Positions 45,861-54,711 of a stretch of 64,000 nt of DNA are shown here, one piece after another. Both the position numbers and the translations under genes were made by a program. Under the pieces are notes generated by a model. That model saw only the letters and a program-made list of their open reading frames with translations, ran no database searches and had not been told where the DNA came from. Each line of letters begins with the position of its first letter. Positions within the stretch are counted from its first letter, which is position 1. Source of the DNA: Acetomicrobium thermoterrenum DSM 13490 (GTDB lineage Bacteria; Synergistota; Synergistia; Synergistales; Acetomicrobiaceae); NCBI RefSeq assembly GCF_900107215.1, contig NZ_FNPD01000004.1:109184-173183 (forward strand), written 5' to 3'.

Positions 45861-46361
45861 ATTAATTACCTTCCTTTCTCTTTCAACATTATCCGCAGCT
45901 TACATGTAGTATATCTTTTTTAAAGCGACCTATCCACCACATAAGAAAAACCGGCTTCAATTCCGATGCAACAAACCTTCGCCTTTTGCGCGACAAAAAG
46001 TGAGTGAAGCCAACGTTTTAATAATAGGTACTCTCGCTCAAAAGAAAACCTTATTCTTACCTATTTACTTGAATGCCTATCATTCGATGGGTAATTTTCG
46101 CCCCATCCATTTCGTCATTTGTAATGGTTTCGACTTACTTAAATACTATTTTTGCCAATCCAAGCAACGCTATAAGATTTGGGATGACCATCATCGTTGA
46201 AGGTATCCGCCAATTCCCATGATATCCCCACCGAATCCAAAGCTGGCAGTAAATGCCTTTTGTGCGAGAGCAATCCCTGTAGTTTGTCCGTCAATAGATC
46301 AAAGTCAAGGAGATTCGTAATGTTTTTATTTTCAGACAACGGGAAGCCAATTTATAAAGAT
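45861..46361. other. intergenic region with possible gene relic
   Basis: About 500 bases upstream of the epimerase and downstream of tRNA-Leu. Apart from the epimerase promoter area and the short minus-strand frame at 46139-46339, I see nothing here that I can name. Confidence 0.5.
46139..46339 (-). pseudogene. short unidentified frame, possible 3' relic of a gene
   Basis: 66 codons from TTG with no ribosome site. The sequence after residue 12, from FDLLTDKLQGLLSHKRHLL to SYSVAWIGK, reads like real protein, unlike the antisense frames in the same stretch. It may be the C-terminal remnant of a lost gene. I do not recognise the family. Confidence 0.25.
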
Positions 46362-46400
46362 AAAAGCCCCTTACTCGTTAAGTCAGAGTAAGGGGCTTTT
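46362..46400. terminator. strong symmetrical terminator after tRNA-Leu
   Basis: AAAAGCCCCTTACTC (46362-46376) and its exact complement at 46386-46400 enclose a 9-base loop. It is flanked by runs of A/T in both directions and lies 9 bases past the tRNA-Leu 3' end, so it ends the tRNA transcript and could also work from the other side. Confidence 0.85.
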
Positions 46401-46409
46401 AGTTATTAC

Positions 46410-46497
46410 TGGTGCCGGGGGCGGGACTCGAACCCGCACAGTACCGAGTACCGGTGGATTTTGAGTCCACTGCGTCTACCAATTCCGCCACCCCGGC
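46410..46497 (-). tRNA. tRNA-Leu (CAA)
   Basis: 88 bases including encoded CCA. Acceptor GCCGGGG pairs with CCCCGGC, discriminator A. The anticodon stem GTGGA/TCCAC holds the loop CTCAAAA with anticodon CAA, reading UUG. A long variable arm follows, as expected for tRNA-Leu, and GCGGGTTCGAGTCCCGC is the T arm. Confidence 0.96.
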
Positions 46498-46556
46498 TTT
46501 GCGATGATTAAGATACCATAATATTGTTAAGGCGTCTAGATCTATTCTGCTTTATT

Positions 46557-47717
46557 TTACATACTTTCTTCAACAAAACCTCTTTGTAGTATCCCCAGCG
46601 CCTTGCCCGGCTCCAGTTTAATTCCACTGCGCATAGCAGCCCTCTCTATTGACGCCACTGCTGAAATCAATATGTGTTTATCGATGTTGCCCATATGCCC
46701 CATCCTGAATCCCTTTCCTGCATAATCTCCAAGACAACCGGCAATATAGGCACCTTCCTCTGCCACAAGAGATCTGAATTTGGAGTCATCTATGTTAAAC
46801 TCGCCGGGATATAGGTAAACCGACAACGTTGGAGCTCGATAGCCCTCGTGGGCCAATATCGAAAATCCCATTGAAGAAATGGCCTCATCAAAAAGGGCAG
46901 CATGCCTAACATGGCGAGCATATCTTTCCTTGATCCCCTCCGATTTTATTATTTCAAGAGATTGTTTTAAGGCCCATATCAAATTAATGGGAGGAGTACC
47001 CCAATATTTGGAAGGGTCTTCCATCACCGGCAACCATTTCTCAAAATCCATATACGAATCAATTATTGTTCCCAGGCTTTTTCGTTTATCCAGCGCCTTT
47101 TTTGAAGCCCACAACAGAGCTAAACCAGGAGCAACCCCAAAGGCCTTTTGAGAACAGCTTATCAACACATCAATGCCCATAGGATCGACGTACTCCTCTG
47201 CTCCGCCTGATGCAGCTACGCCATCGACCACAAATATGGCTCCATGATCTTGAACAACCTTGCCTATCTCCCCTATCGGCGCCATAACACCTGTCGATGT
47301 CTCAACATGGGTAACAGTAACTAGGTCGTATTTTTCTTTAGACAGTCTTTCTTTAACTTCCCCAGAGGTTACAGAGCTTCCCCACCGTGCCTTAATCACA
47401 TCGACATTAAGGCCGCGCTTTTTGCATATTTCGGCAAATCTATCGCCAAAAAAGCCGTTTGAACACACAAGTGCCTTGTCTCCAGATTTAGAGACGTTCG
47501 CTACAGCCATTTCCATGGCCAACGAACCTGACCCAGCAATAACAAAGGCCTGCCCGCTGCACTGCCAGAGTTCGCGCAAATCCTTTACCACGTTTTTAAA
47601 ATCTTCAATAAAGTCGGGGTCTCCAAAAGCTACCGTCTCGCGTCCCATTTGATCCTGAATAGAGCGCACAACTGGAGTAGGTCCGGGTATCATCACCAGT
47701 TTTTGTGGTTTTAGCAT
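46557..47717 (-). CDS. class V aminotransferase (alanine-glyoxylate/serine-pyruvate type)
   Basis: 386 residues. MIPGPTPVVRSIQDQMGRET near the start is typical of the serine-pyruvate/alanine-glyoxylate branch; AIFVVDGVAASGG contains the PLP Asp, and CSQKAFGVAPGLALLW has the PLP lysine (about 196). Family members convert serine, alanine or phosphonate-type amines with an oxo acid; which one is not clear. It stands alone between two tRNA genes with its own ribosome site (AGGGAGG). Confidence 0.87.
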   Translation of the reverse strand: MLKPQKLVMIPGPTPVVRSIQDQMGRETVAFGDPDFIEDFKNVVKDLRELWQCSGQAFVIAGSGSLAMEMAVANVSKSGDKALVCSNGFFGDRFAEICKKRGLNVDVIKARWGSSVTSGEVKERLSKEKYDLVTVTHVETSTGVMAPIGEIGKVVQDHGAIFVVDGVAASGGAEEYVDPMGIDVLISCSQKAFGVAPGLALLWASKKALDKRKSLGTIIDSYMDFEKWLPVMEDPSKYWGTPPINLIWALKQSLEIIKSEGIKERYARHVRHAALFDEAISSMGFSILAHEGYRAPTLSVYLYPGEFNIDDSKFRSLVAEEGAYIAGCLGDYAGKGFRMGHMGNIDKHILISAVASIERAAMRSGIKLEPGKALGILQRGFVEESM

Positions 47718-47837
47718 ATTAAACCCTCCCTATAAGTAAACATAAATTTATAGAAAAATAACTTCACTTTGACAGGCACGTTTCTATATTATTACCCGAT
47801 CACCTAAAATACAACAGAGTTTGGATTAAAAAAAAAT

Positions 47838-47871
47838 AAAAAGAGCAATCAACTCACTGATTGCTCTTTTT
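47838..47871. terminator. strong symmetrical terminator after tRNA-Thr
   Basis: AAAAAGAGCAATCA (47838-47851) and TGATTGCTCTTTTT (47858-47871) are exact complements with a 6-base loop and A/T runs on each side. It lies 10 bases past the tRNA-Thr gene. Confidence 0.85.
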
Positions 47872-47881
47872 GCCAATTCTT

Positions 47882-47957
47882 TGGAGCCGGCGGGCGGACT
47901 TGAACCGCCAACCTGCTGATTACAAGTCAGCTGCTCTGCCGATTGAGCTACACCGGC
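47882..47957 (-). tRNA. tRNA-Thr (TGT)
   Basis: 76 bases with encoded CCA. Acceptor GCCGGTG pairs with CGCCGGC with one G-U; discriminator T. The anticodon stem GCTGA/TCAGC holds loop CTTGTAA, anticodon TGT, reading ACA. D arm TAGCTCAATCGGCAGAGCA and T arm GGCGGTTCAAGTCCGCC are standard. Confidence 0.96.
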
Positions 47958-47969
47958 CCTCGGGGAAAA

Positions 47970-48266
47970 TTATACCATAAGCTCTCCATCTTGCACAAAG
48001 ACACGTAAACCGGCATGATGAATCGCTCGTCGTTGCTTCATCTTCTTAAGCTCTTCGGTTAAATACCAAGCCTTTCCGGCATTTTCCACTACGAGTATGG
48101 CCCAATTCTCACCCGGCCAAACTGCATCGGCCCAATGTGTACGACATCCGCGGTGATGGCCCAAAACATGTCTCCATACAGTATAGCCATCGACTTCAAT
48201 CGACTCCAGTAATTCGATTATTTCGGGAGCTATGCTTTGATTGCAAAATATCCAAACGAACTTCAT
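47970..48266 (-). CDS. small PII-like protein coupled to an RND pump
   Basis: 98 residues of an alpha/beta pattern: a first strand FVWIFCNQSI, a helix APEIIELLESI, then VDGYTVWRHVLGHHRGCRTHWADAVWPG and a strand NWAILVVE. The pattern (ferredoxin-like beta-alpha-beta with GYT and a His/Cys-rich loop) resembles PII-like and CutA1/DUF3240-type proteins, but it lacks the classic T-loop. The loop HHRGCRTHWADAVW could bind a metal. The gene's ATGA overlap with the RND pump makes co-translation certain, so it may regulate or sense a pump substrate. Family assignment is moderate. Confidence 0.6.
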   Translation of the reverse strand: MKFVWIFCNQSIAPEIIELLESIEVDGYTVWRHVLGHHRGCRTHWADAVWPGENWAILVVENAGKAWYLTEELKKMKQRRAIHHAGLRVFVQDGELMV

Positions 48267-51200
48267 CGTGACGTTCCTCCCTTTGCCTCAACAAACCTTG
48301 GTCGTCGGCGTATCTTTTCCTCGACCAAACTGTATACTACCGGAATCAACACCAGGGTAACCAACGTCGAAAAGGACAAACCGCCAATGACCGATACCGC
48401 CAAGGGCCTCCATATCTCGGCACCCTCTCCCTGACTTAAAGCCATAGGCAACATGCCCAATGCCGTAGTAAGGGTGGTCATTAAAATTGGCCGCAGCCTC
48501 CTTGACCCTCCTTCTACCAAAGCATCGTGCATAACATACCCCCTGGCGCGAAGCAAATTCACGTAATCCACCAAAACTATTGCATTGTTAACCACTGTTC
48601 CTACCAACATGACTATGCCCAGCAGGCCCTGCAACGAAAGATATGACCCGGTTAACAACAACGCTCCTACCGCACCCGTTAAGGCAAAGGGAACGCTAAA
48701 CATTATGATGAATGGGTCCAAAAATGCTTCGTATTGCCCTGCCATTATCATGTAAACCAAGACAACCCCAAGCAAGATCAAAAGACCCATTTGCAAAAAC
48801 GTTTCTCTCATATCTTCAACATCGCCGGCTATTTCCGTCCTCATTCCGGCGGGCAACTCTATTTCTTTAAGTGCATTTTCGATATCCGTAGCAACATTGC
48901 CAACGGAGCGGCCTTCAGCATCAAGCTCTATAGTGATGTAACGTTGCCTGTTCTTTCTGTGAATTTCCGGAGGCCCTAATTCTTCTTTAATTGTTGCCAA
49001 ATTTGTCAAGCGGATCATATCCCCCGTCACCGATGGCACAAGCAACTTATTTAAGGTATCCCAAGAATGTCTTTGATCAGGTTGCAACCGCAGCCACACC
49101 TCGTAGTTATCCTCTCCTTCCCAATAATCTTCATCCAACTGAATGCCATAGTAATAGGCCCTTAGAGCTTGAGCAACGTTACTCGTCGGAACACCCAACA
49201 GCGAAGCCCTTTCTTTGTCTACGTCAACCCAAATTTCCGGCCTGCTTGCTTTTTGGGTAATTTCTATATCTACAGCTCCCGGAATCCCTTCGAGCCTTTT
49301 CTTTATTTCGTCTCCAATTTTGAGCAATTCATTTACATCGTCTCCGTACAACTCAATTACTATCGGTTTGGAACTCCCGCCAGCCATGATAGGCGAACTG
49401 ACGTTTGCGCTTACCGCTTCAAAACCCGCCTTTGCGTTTAAATATTGCCTTACTTGAGCTGCCACTTGAAAGCCCGAGCGCTTTCTTTCCCCCTTAGACA
49501 CGAGCTCGATGCCGATAGTTCCGATATTTGACGATTCTCCCCTTAAAGCACTCATACCGTCTCCGGCGCTGCCGCCGTATATGTAGACGTTTTCAAGCTC
49601 CGGGATATTATCCATAGCATAAGCCATGACATCTTTTGCAACTTTCTCCGTCTCTTCCACCCTCGTACCTTCAGGGAGCCTGAAATTAACGCGTACACTT
49701 CCCGTATCTGACCTTGGTATCAACTCTGTCCCTATACGGGTAAAACCTACAACTGTAAAAACTGCACAGAGCAACGCCAATCCTATGATCTTTTTTCTGT
49801 TGCGCAAAGCCCAATCAATTAACAAAGCGTAATAGCGCTCAAGCAAAGTCAAGATACGCTTGGAATGTCTATGAATGAAGAGCTTGTCTTCTTGAGATTT
49901 AAAAGTCTTACTTCCAACCATCGGTATAAAGCTTAACGAAACAACCAAGGATGACACTATAGCAAGACTCATAACCACCGACAGGGAGGAAAAAAATATG
50001 CCGACTAAGCCTGTGATAAACACCAATGGCAACAGCACAGCCAGAGTCGTCAGTGTGGACGCTATCAAGGCACTTCCCACTTCGCCTGCACCTAACATGG
50101 AAGCTATCTGGCGTTTCTCCCCCATCTCAATGTGATAAATAACCTGATCTGTCGTAACAATTGCGTTGTCGACTACCATGCCGCAAGCAACCGTAAGAGC
50201 CGACAATGTCATTAAATTAACAGTGTATCCTAAGATTCTCATAGCGATAAACGTAGCGATCAACGAAAAGGGAATGGCTCCGCATACCGCAAGCGTTCCC
50301 GGCAATCTGCGTAAAAAGAGATAAGTGACCAGAAAGACTAGTACAACGCCATATAGCAGAGTAGTGGCCAATTGTTTAAGTGAGTTCAGTATAAACTCCG
50401 ATTGATCGTAACCGATGACATAATCCACATCGGAGGGGAATATAGACCCCTTTAACTCCTCCAGGCGGGCCTTTACACCATTACTGACCTGAACAGTATT
50501 GGCATCGGTGTTTTTCGTGATCATCATAACAACGGAACGGGCACCGTCAGCCCATCCAAAGGTTGATGCGTCCTTGTATCCGTCCTCCACGGTCGCTACA
50601 TCCTTGAGATACACGGGCTTACCGTCGGTGGTGCCAACAATGGCGTAACCTATCTCGTTTACAAGTTTATATCTGCCCGGCACTCTTATCTGATATTCCA
50701 ACATTCCTTCCTTAAAGCTTCCTGCAGGTAAATTGAAATGTTCTTGTTGCAATACACTTGCAATCTGTTGAGCTGACAAATTATATGCCTTTAGTTTCTC
50801 TGCATCTAACAGTATCTTTATTTCGCGCTGCTCCCCACCGAAGACCGAAACATCCCCTACTCCCGGAACCTGTTGAACAAGCTTGCTGACATCGTTATCC
50901 ACGAAATGATACAGCCCTGGGAAAGTCGGTCCTGCCTTAAATATGACTAACATGACGGGCATGGCACTGGAAGTTACTTTTATAAGTATTGGATCATCAG
51001 CATCATCGGGAAGCCTTCTTCTTATAATGTTCACCTGATCCCGGGCATCGCCCATCCTGGCATCCAAATCCTCTCCCCACTCAAATCTGAGGACAACGGC
51101 AGAAGCTCCGTCGCTTGAAGTCGAGGTAATCTCGTCAAGGCCTTGAAGAGTGGCCATTCTGTCCTCCACTTCTTCCGTGATTTCCTGTTCGACGTCGCTA

Positions 51201-51367
51201 GCAGCAGCTCCCTCCCAAGTAGTAATGGCAAGAATTACGGGTTGTTCGAATTGGGGCAAAAGATCGACCCTTATTCCGATAAAAGAGACAACTCCCAATA
51301 AGAGCACGGCGACGAAGAACATTAAGGTGGCAGTAGGTCTCTTTACCGCTATTTCCCAAAGGTTCAT
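48263..51367 (-). CDS. RND efflux pump, inner-membrane transporter (AcrB/MdtC type)
   Basis: 1034 residues, full length. The RND features are an N-terminal membrane segment (KRPTATLMFFVAVLLLGVVSF), two large periplasmic loops, and membrane blocks with ACGMVVDNAIVTTDQV containing the Asp pair of the proton relay. Toward the C-terminus is LVGTVVNNAIVLVDYVNLLR. Substrate specificity, drug or metal, is not shown; the metal-type CzcA signature is absent, so a multidrug/bile type is more likely. It is translated with the MFP gene by ATGA overlap. Confidence 0.93.
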   Translation of the reverse strand: MNLWEIAVKRPTATLMFFVAVLLLGVVSFIGIRVDLLPQFEQPVILAITTWEGAAASDVEQEITEEVEDRMATLQGLDEITSTSSDGASAVVLRFEWGEDLDARMGDARDQVNIIRRRLPDDADDPILIKVTSSAMPVMLVIFKAGPTFPGLYHFVDNDVSKLVQQVPGVGDVSVFGGEQREIKILLDAEKLKAYNLSAQQIASVLQQEHFNLPAGSFKEGMLEYQIRVPGRYKLVNEIGYAIVGTTDGKPVYLKDVATVEDGYKDASTFGWADGARSVVMMITKNTDANTVQVSNGVKARLEELKGSIFPSDVDYVIGYDQSEFILNSLKQLATTLLYGVVLVFLVTYLFLRRLPGTLAVCGAIPFSLIATFIAMRILGYTVNLMTLSALTVACGMVVDNAIVTTDQVIYHIEMGEKRQIASMLGAGEVGSALIASTLTTLAVLLPLVFITGLVGIFFSSLSVVMSLAIVSSLVVSLSFIPMVGSKTFKSQEDKLFIHRHSKRILTLLERYYALLIDWALRNRKKIIGLALLCAVFTVVGFTRIGTELIPRSDTGSVRVNFRLPEGTRVEETEKVAKDVMAYAMDNIPELENVYIYGGSAGDGMSALRGESSNIGTIGIELVSKGERKRSGFQVAAQVRQYLNAKAGFEAVSANVSSPIMAGGSSKPIVIELYGDDVNELLKIGDEIKKRLEGIPGAVDIEITQKASRPEIWVDVDKERASLLGVPTSNVAQALRAYYYGIQLDEDYWEGEDNYEVWLRLQPDQRHSWDTLNKLLVPSVTGDMIRLTNLATIKEELGPPEIHRKNRQRYITIELDAEGRSVGNVATDIENALKEIELPAGMRTEIAGDVEDMRETFLQMGLLILLGVVLVYMIMAGQYEAFLDPFIIMFSVPFALTGAVGALLLTGSYLSLQGLLGIVMLVGTVVNNAIVLVDYVNLLRARGYVMHDALVEGGSRRLRPILMTTLTTALGMLPMALSQGEGAEIWRPLAVSVIGGLSFSTLVTLVLIPVVYSLVEEKIRRRPRFVEAKGGTSR

Positions 51368-52518
51368 TGACCTACCACCTCCACGGATACCCCGTCGCCA
51401 ATGGCGCGAACAACAGGCGATATTACATTGTCTTCCGCTTTAATTCCTTCAATAATTTCTACCAAATTACCGCTCTCTATGCCACGTCTAACGAAAACCT
51501 GCTTTGCCTTTTTATCTGGCGTTACAACGAAGCAATACCATTCACCTGTTCCCGGCAATTGTTTTACCGCCTCCCTGGGAAGGGAAAGTCCTTCATGCTT
51601 GCCTACTATGACCTCAGTCCTGGCGAACATCCCTGGCTTTAATATTCCTTCAGCTGAAAGCCACACTTCAACTTCTCCGGTCCTTGTGACCGAATCAAGC
51701 ATTGGGCTAATTCGCACCACTTCGGCCTCAAAAGTCATGTTTGGAAATGCATCTACTTTTACAAGGGCAACTTGCCCTAATTTAATCCTTGGATAGTCGT
51801 TTTCCGTTACCGTCCCAATTATCTTAACTGTTTCCTGCCTTGAAACCGTAAAACAAGTACTCCCGACGCTAACGGTATCGCCAGGATCTATATGCCTTTC
51901 AGCAACAACTCCGTCTACGGGAGAGACTATACTGTGATATTCCTTCATAATTTGAAGCTGCCTCAGCTGGGCCTGGGCCTGATCGAGCTGCCTTTGGGCC
52001 TGCTCGAGTTTGGCCTTTTCCACTTCATACTGTCCTTCTATTTGATCCAACTGCTGGCGACTTATAACTTGCTCCTCATATAAATTTTTATAACGCACAT
52101 AATCTTTCTCAGTGGTCTGCAATTGACTTTTTGCCTGCGATATCGCAGCCCTAGCGGCAGCGACTGCTGCCTTGACCTCTTCAATTTGTCGGTTGACCAG
52201 GCTATCATCTAATTTTGCCAAAGGGTCACCCTTTTTTAATTCCGATCCGACATCAACATAAACTTCTAAAACTGTCACGTTATTGGTCACTTTAGATGTA
52301 ATCATTGCCTTTTCTTGCGGCTCTACCGTTCCAACAAAAGTTATGATATCCTCAAATTCCATTAAAGTTGGCTTGACTACGGAAACGTTTATCGCACTCT
52401 GTTGGGGGGTTGGCACACCAGGCTGCTCGGTCGTTTTGTCATTGCTAAACACCCTCAGACCGATTATTGATGCTAAGGCTACTGCTATTACGGCTATAAC
52501 GACTGTTTTGATCTTCAT
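51364..52518 (-). CDS. RND efflux membrane fusion protein
   Basis: 384 residues. An N-terminal membrane anchor (VVIAVIAVALASIIGLRVF) with no lipobox, a lipoyl-like domain split by a long coiled-coil hairpin (about 110-185, rich in Gln, Ala and Leu such as KLEQAQRQLDQAQAQLRQLQ), then beta-barrel segments (VDGVVAERHIDPGDTVSVG). The family bridges inner pump and outer channel in the periplasm. Overlaps the TolC-like and pump genes by ATGA. Confidence 0.92.
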   Translation of the reverse strand: MKIKTVVIAVIAVALASIIGLRVFSNDKTTEQPGVPTPQQSAINVSVVKPTLMEFEDIITFVGTVEPQEKAMITSKVTNNVTVLEVYVDVGSELKKGDPLAKLDDSLVNRQIEEVKAAVAAARAAISQAKSQLQTTEKDYVRYKNLYEEQVISRQQLDQIEGQYEVEKAKLEQAQRQLDQAQAQLRQLQIMKEYHSIVSPVDGVVAERHIDPGDTVSVGSTCFTVSRQETVKIIGTVTENDYPRIKLGQVALVKVDAFPNMTFEAEVVRISPMLDSVTRTGEVEVWLSAEGILKPGMFARTEVIVGKHEGLSLPREAVKQLPGTGEWYCFVVTPDKKAKQVFVRRGIESGNLVEIIEGIKAEDNVISPVVRAIGDGVSVEVVGQ

Positions 52519-53435
52519 TTAGCTACCTCCCCATTCACTGCTTCATTTTCATTAAGATCGTCAAACACACTTTCATCCATTATGCCCATTGCATAGATCA
52601 GGTCGCTGTAGGATGAATAGGCGTCGTATATTGCATTTACAAAGTTGGTATTGGCATCCGTCAACGCCGTTCTTGCATCTAAAACGTCTATGTTAGTGCC
52701 CACTTGCTCGACATAACGTCTCAACGCCATTCGATAATCCTCTTCTGCTATAGTGACTTGATCCTCGGCTACGCGAACGCTTTGCAACGCCGATTCCAAG
52801 TTCTGCCACGCTGTGGATACCTCTAGACGAATTTGATTCCTGAGATCATCAATCCTGGCAAGTAATTCCCGGGCCATAGCCTTATTTTCCTCTATCTTGT
52901 TCTTTACCTCTCCCCGATCGTACAATCTCCAAGAGGCGATGATCGATACATTCCAGTCGTCCTCATTTGGGAAAAACTCATCTTCGTAATAAGATACCTC
53001 TCCCTGCAGATATATATTAGGCCTTGCCTGGCCCGCAGCAGCTTTGGCCAGCTCCTCTGCTGCTTTTCTCGAGTCTTCCAAGGAAACCAGCTCAGGGCGA
53101 TATTGAAGTGCAATGCTGTAAGGATCTATCTGCGGCAAAGCGAAGGGAGACTCCTCTTCAGGGGATACTTCAGGAACTATTTCGTGGGAAAGGGGAATCC
53201 CGACAGCCTTTTCCAGAGCACTTAAGGCCACCTGTGTACCATTTTTAGCTTGAATCAAATTCAATTCGGCAGACGAAACATCGACTTGAGTTCTAAGGAC
53301 TTCATTGATGGCCACAACACCTTGATTGTAAAGCGATTGCGCCTGTTTTAAATGCTCTAGTGCCAAATCATAGCTTTCCTGAGCAACTTGTAGCTGAGCC
53401 CTCGCTCTCTGCAAATCGTAATAGGCGTTTTGCAC
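52515..53435 (-). pseudogene. TolC-like outer membrane efflux protein, C-terminal fragment
   Basis: 306 codons from a GTG. It holds the second half of a TolC/OprM-type helical barrel: helix-rich repeats such as SYDLALEHLKQAQSLYNQGV, GQARPNIYLQGEVSYYEDEF and SYSDLIYAMGIMD. The true continuation from 53357-53866 is broken at about 53440: the sequence ATA GAA ATG ATG should read ATA GAA AAT GAT GTG CAA, so one A is missing in an A run. Restoring it yields a continuous protein of about 450 residues (52515-53866), the usual length. The last codons overlap the MFP start by ATGA. Confidence 0.85.
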
Positions 53436-53866
53436 ATCATTTCTATTGTTTGTTTAGTGCGTAAGACATCTGCCTCTAAGGCTTGACGATTCAACGTGGC
53501 AGCCCTTAACGAAGCCTCAAGGCCGTCACCGCTGTAGAGAGTATGCGTCAGGGTTAACGCTGCCTTGTAGGTATCTCTGTACTTCGAATCCGTCATACCT
53601 CCTCCGTATTGGTGCATATACGTTAAGCTCGAATCAAGCCTAGGCGCCAATTGGGAGGCACTTTGCAGTTCTTGAGCCCTCACCTGATTGAGCTGCTCCT
53701 GTGCTGCTTTTAGTATGGGATTATGCTCTTCTGCTATTGAAATTAAGTTGTCCAAATTATACTTGACAGCGGATTGAGCATCTTGCCCCCAAGCGTTTTT
53801 GTCCATAACAAGCACCAGGAAAATCAAAGAGCAAAAACCTATTATCAATAAAAAACGTTTTCCCAT
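53357..53866 (-). pseudogene. TolC-like outer membrane efflux protein, N-terminal fragment
   Basis: About 170 codons. A signal peptide (KRFLLIIGFCSLIFLVLVMD, then NAWGQD) and the first TolC-repeat half (NLDNLISIAEEHNPILKAAQ) are intact. Reading runs off frame after VLRTKQTIE into an unrelated tail (MMCKTPITICRERG) and stops. The ATG at 53866 has AAGGTGG ahead; a GTG four codons earlier is possible. Together with the fragment 52515-53435 it forms one gene with a single-base lesion. Confidence 0.85.
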
Positions 53867-53883
53867 GAATTTTGCCACCTTAA

Positions 53884-54444
53884 TTACTCATCTCCCCTCA
53901 TAACCAAATCGACTATTTGTTTCCAGCTATCTATAGCTTCGCCAGTGTCCAAAAGACTACCTTGACATGATAAAAGACCGAACACGACCAAGCGCAACAG
54001 TAAAAATACAGACTCTTGTCTCTCGTCAGCCAAATCGATGCACACTCCTTCGTCCATCGATTTTTTTATACATGAGGCAAGGTCTTTTGCCATATTCTTA
54101 AATTCTTCTTTCCCCCGTTTCGCCTGAATCAAAAGATCCATCCAGATAAGCATGGTCTCGGGGTCTCTTTCAAAGGCCATTAAAATGAGCATGCCTCTTC
54201 TCTGTATAAACTCCTTGGCATCAGTTGCGTCTTCGAAGGTCGACTTAAAAATATCCTTCATTCTATCAATTTCCAACACTAAAACAGTGCTATACAGCTC
54301 AAACTTATCGCTAAAGTGCCAATATAAAGCCCCTTTGCTAACGCCTGCTTTCTTTGCAATGGAATCTACGCTAGTCCCGTGAAATCCCTGTTGTGCAAAC
54401 AAATGGCGCGCTGCGCTTATGATGCAGTCTCTGGTGTCCTTCAA
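53884..54444 (-). CDS. TetR-family regulator of the efflux operon
   Basis: 186 residues. Helix-turn-helix at 20-47 (GFHGTSVDSIAKKAGVSKGALYWHF) is a standard TetR DNA-binding domain of the AcrR/TtgR type; the C-terminal part is a poorly conserved ligand domain. TTG start preceded by GGGAGGTTGAGTA. It is the first gene of the efflux operon and presumably represses it; a palindrome just upstream (54458-54469) is a likely operator. Confidence 0.87.
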   Translation of the reverse strand: MKDTRDCIISAARHLFAQQGFHGTSVDSIAKKAGVSKGALYWHFSDKFELYSTVLVLEIDRMKDIFKSTFEDATDAKEFIQRRGMLILMAFERDPETMLIWMDLLIQAKRGKEEFKNMAKDLASCIKKSMDEGVCIDLADERQESVFLLLRLVVFGLLSCQGSLLDTGEAIDSWKQIVDLVMRGDE

Positions 54445-54457
54445 TACTCAACCTCCC

Positions 54458-54469
54458 GACTATTCAGTC
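54458..54469. promoter_or_regulatory. TetR-type operator palindrome
   Basis: GACTATTCAGTC has 4-bp arms (GACT and AGTC) around a 4-base centre, and lies 14 bases before the regulator start codon. GACT-4-AGTC sequences are frequent operators of TetR regulators, so autorepression of the efflux operon is inferred. Confidence 0.45.
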
Positions 54470-54596
54470 TGGAGAAAAAGGATAATCTATTTGCCGGTTT
54501 TTGTAAAGGGAAAAAATATGAGTTTTAATTTTCAAAATATTGAATTCCAATACATCGATAACTCGATATAAAAAATTAACTTGGTTGCAAAAGATT

Positions 54597-54625
54597 ACAG
54601 ACGGAGAATCACGATCTCCGTCTGT
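54597..54625 (-). terminator. terminator after rpsI
   Basis: ACAGACGGAGA (54597-54607) pairs perfectly with TCTCCGTCTGT (54615-54625) around 7 bases. Read from the rpsI side it is followed by AATCTTTT, a short T run. It sits about 90 bases past the rpsI stop, in the 267-base gap before the TetR gene. Confidence 0.6.
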
Positions 54626-54711
54626 GTGGTTTGTAACTATCGCTACAATATTAATCCTTTGCATCTATCCGTTGACCGCCAAGCCATAAATTGGCGAAAA
54701 ACGAATTAAAT

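Noticed and set aside
45861-46409. Integrated element at tRNA-Leu
   Set aside because: No integrase, no duplicated tRNA end and no mobility gene were seen in the flanking 500 bases.
54464-54664. 66-codon frame before the TetR gene
   Set aside because: It includes the rpsI terminator hairpin and the TetR operator, and has no ribosome site.
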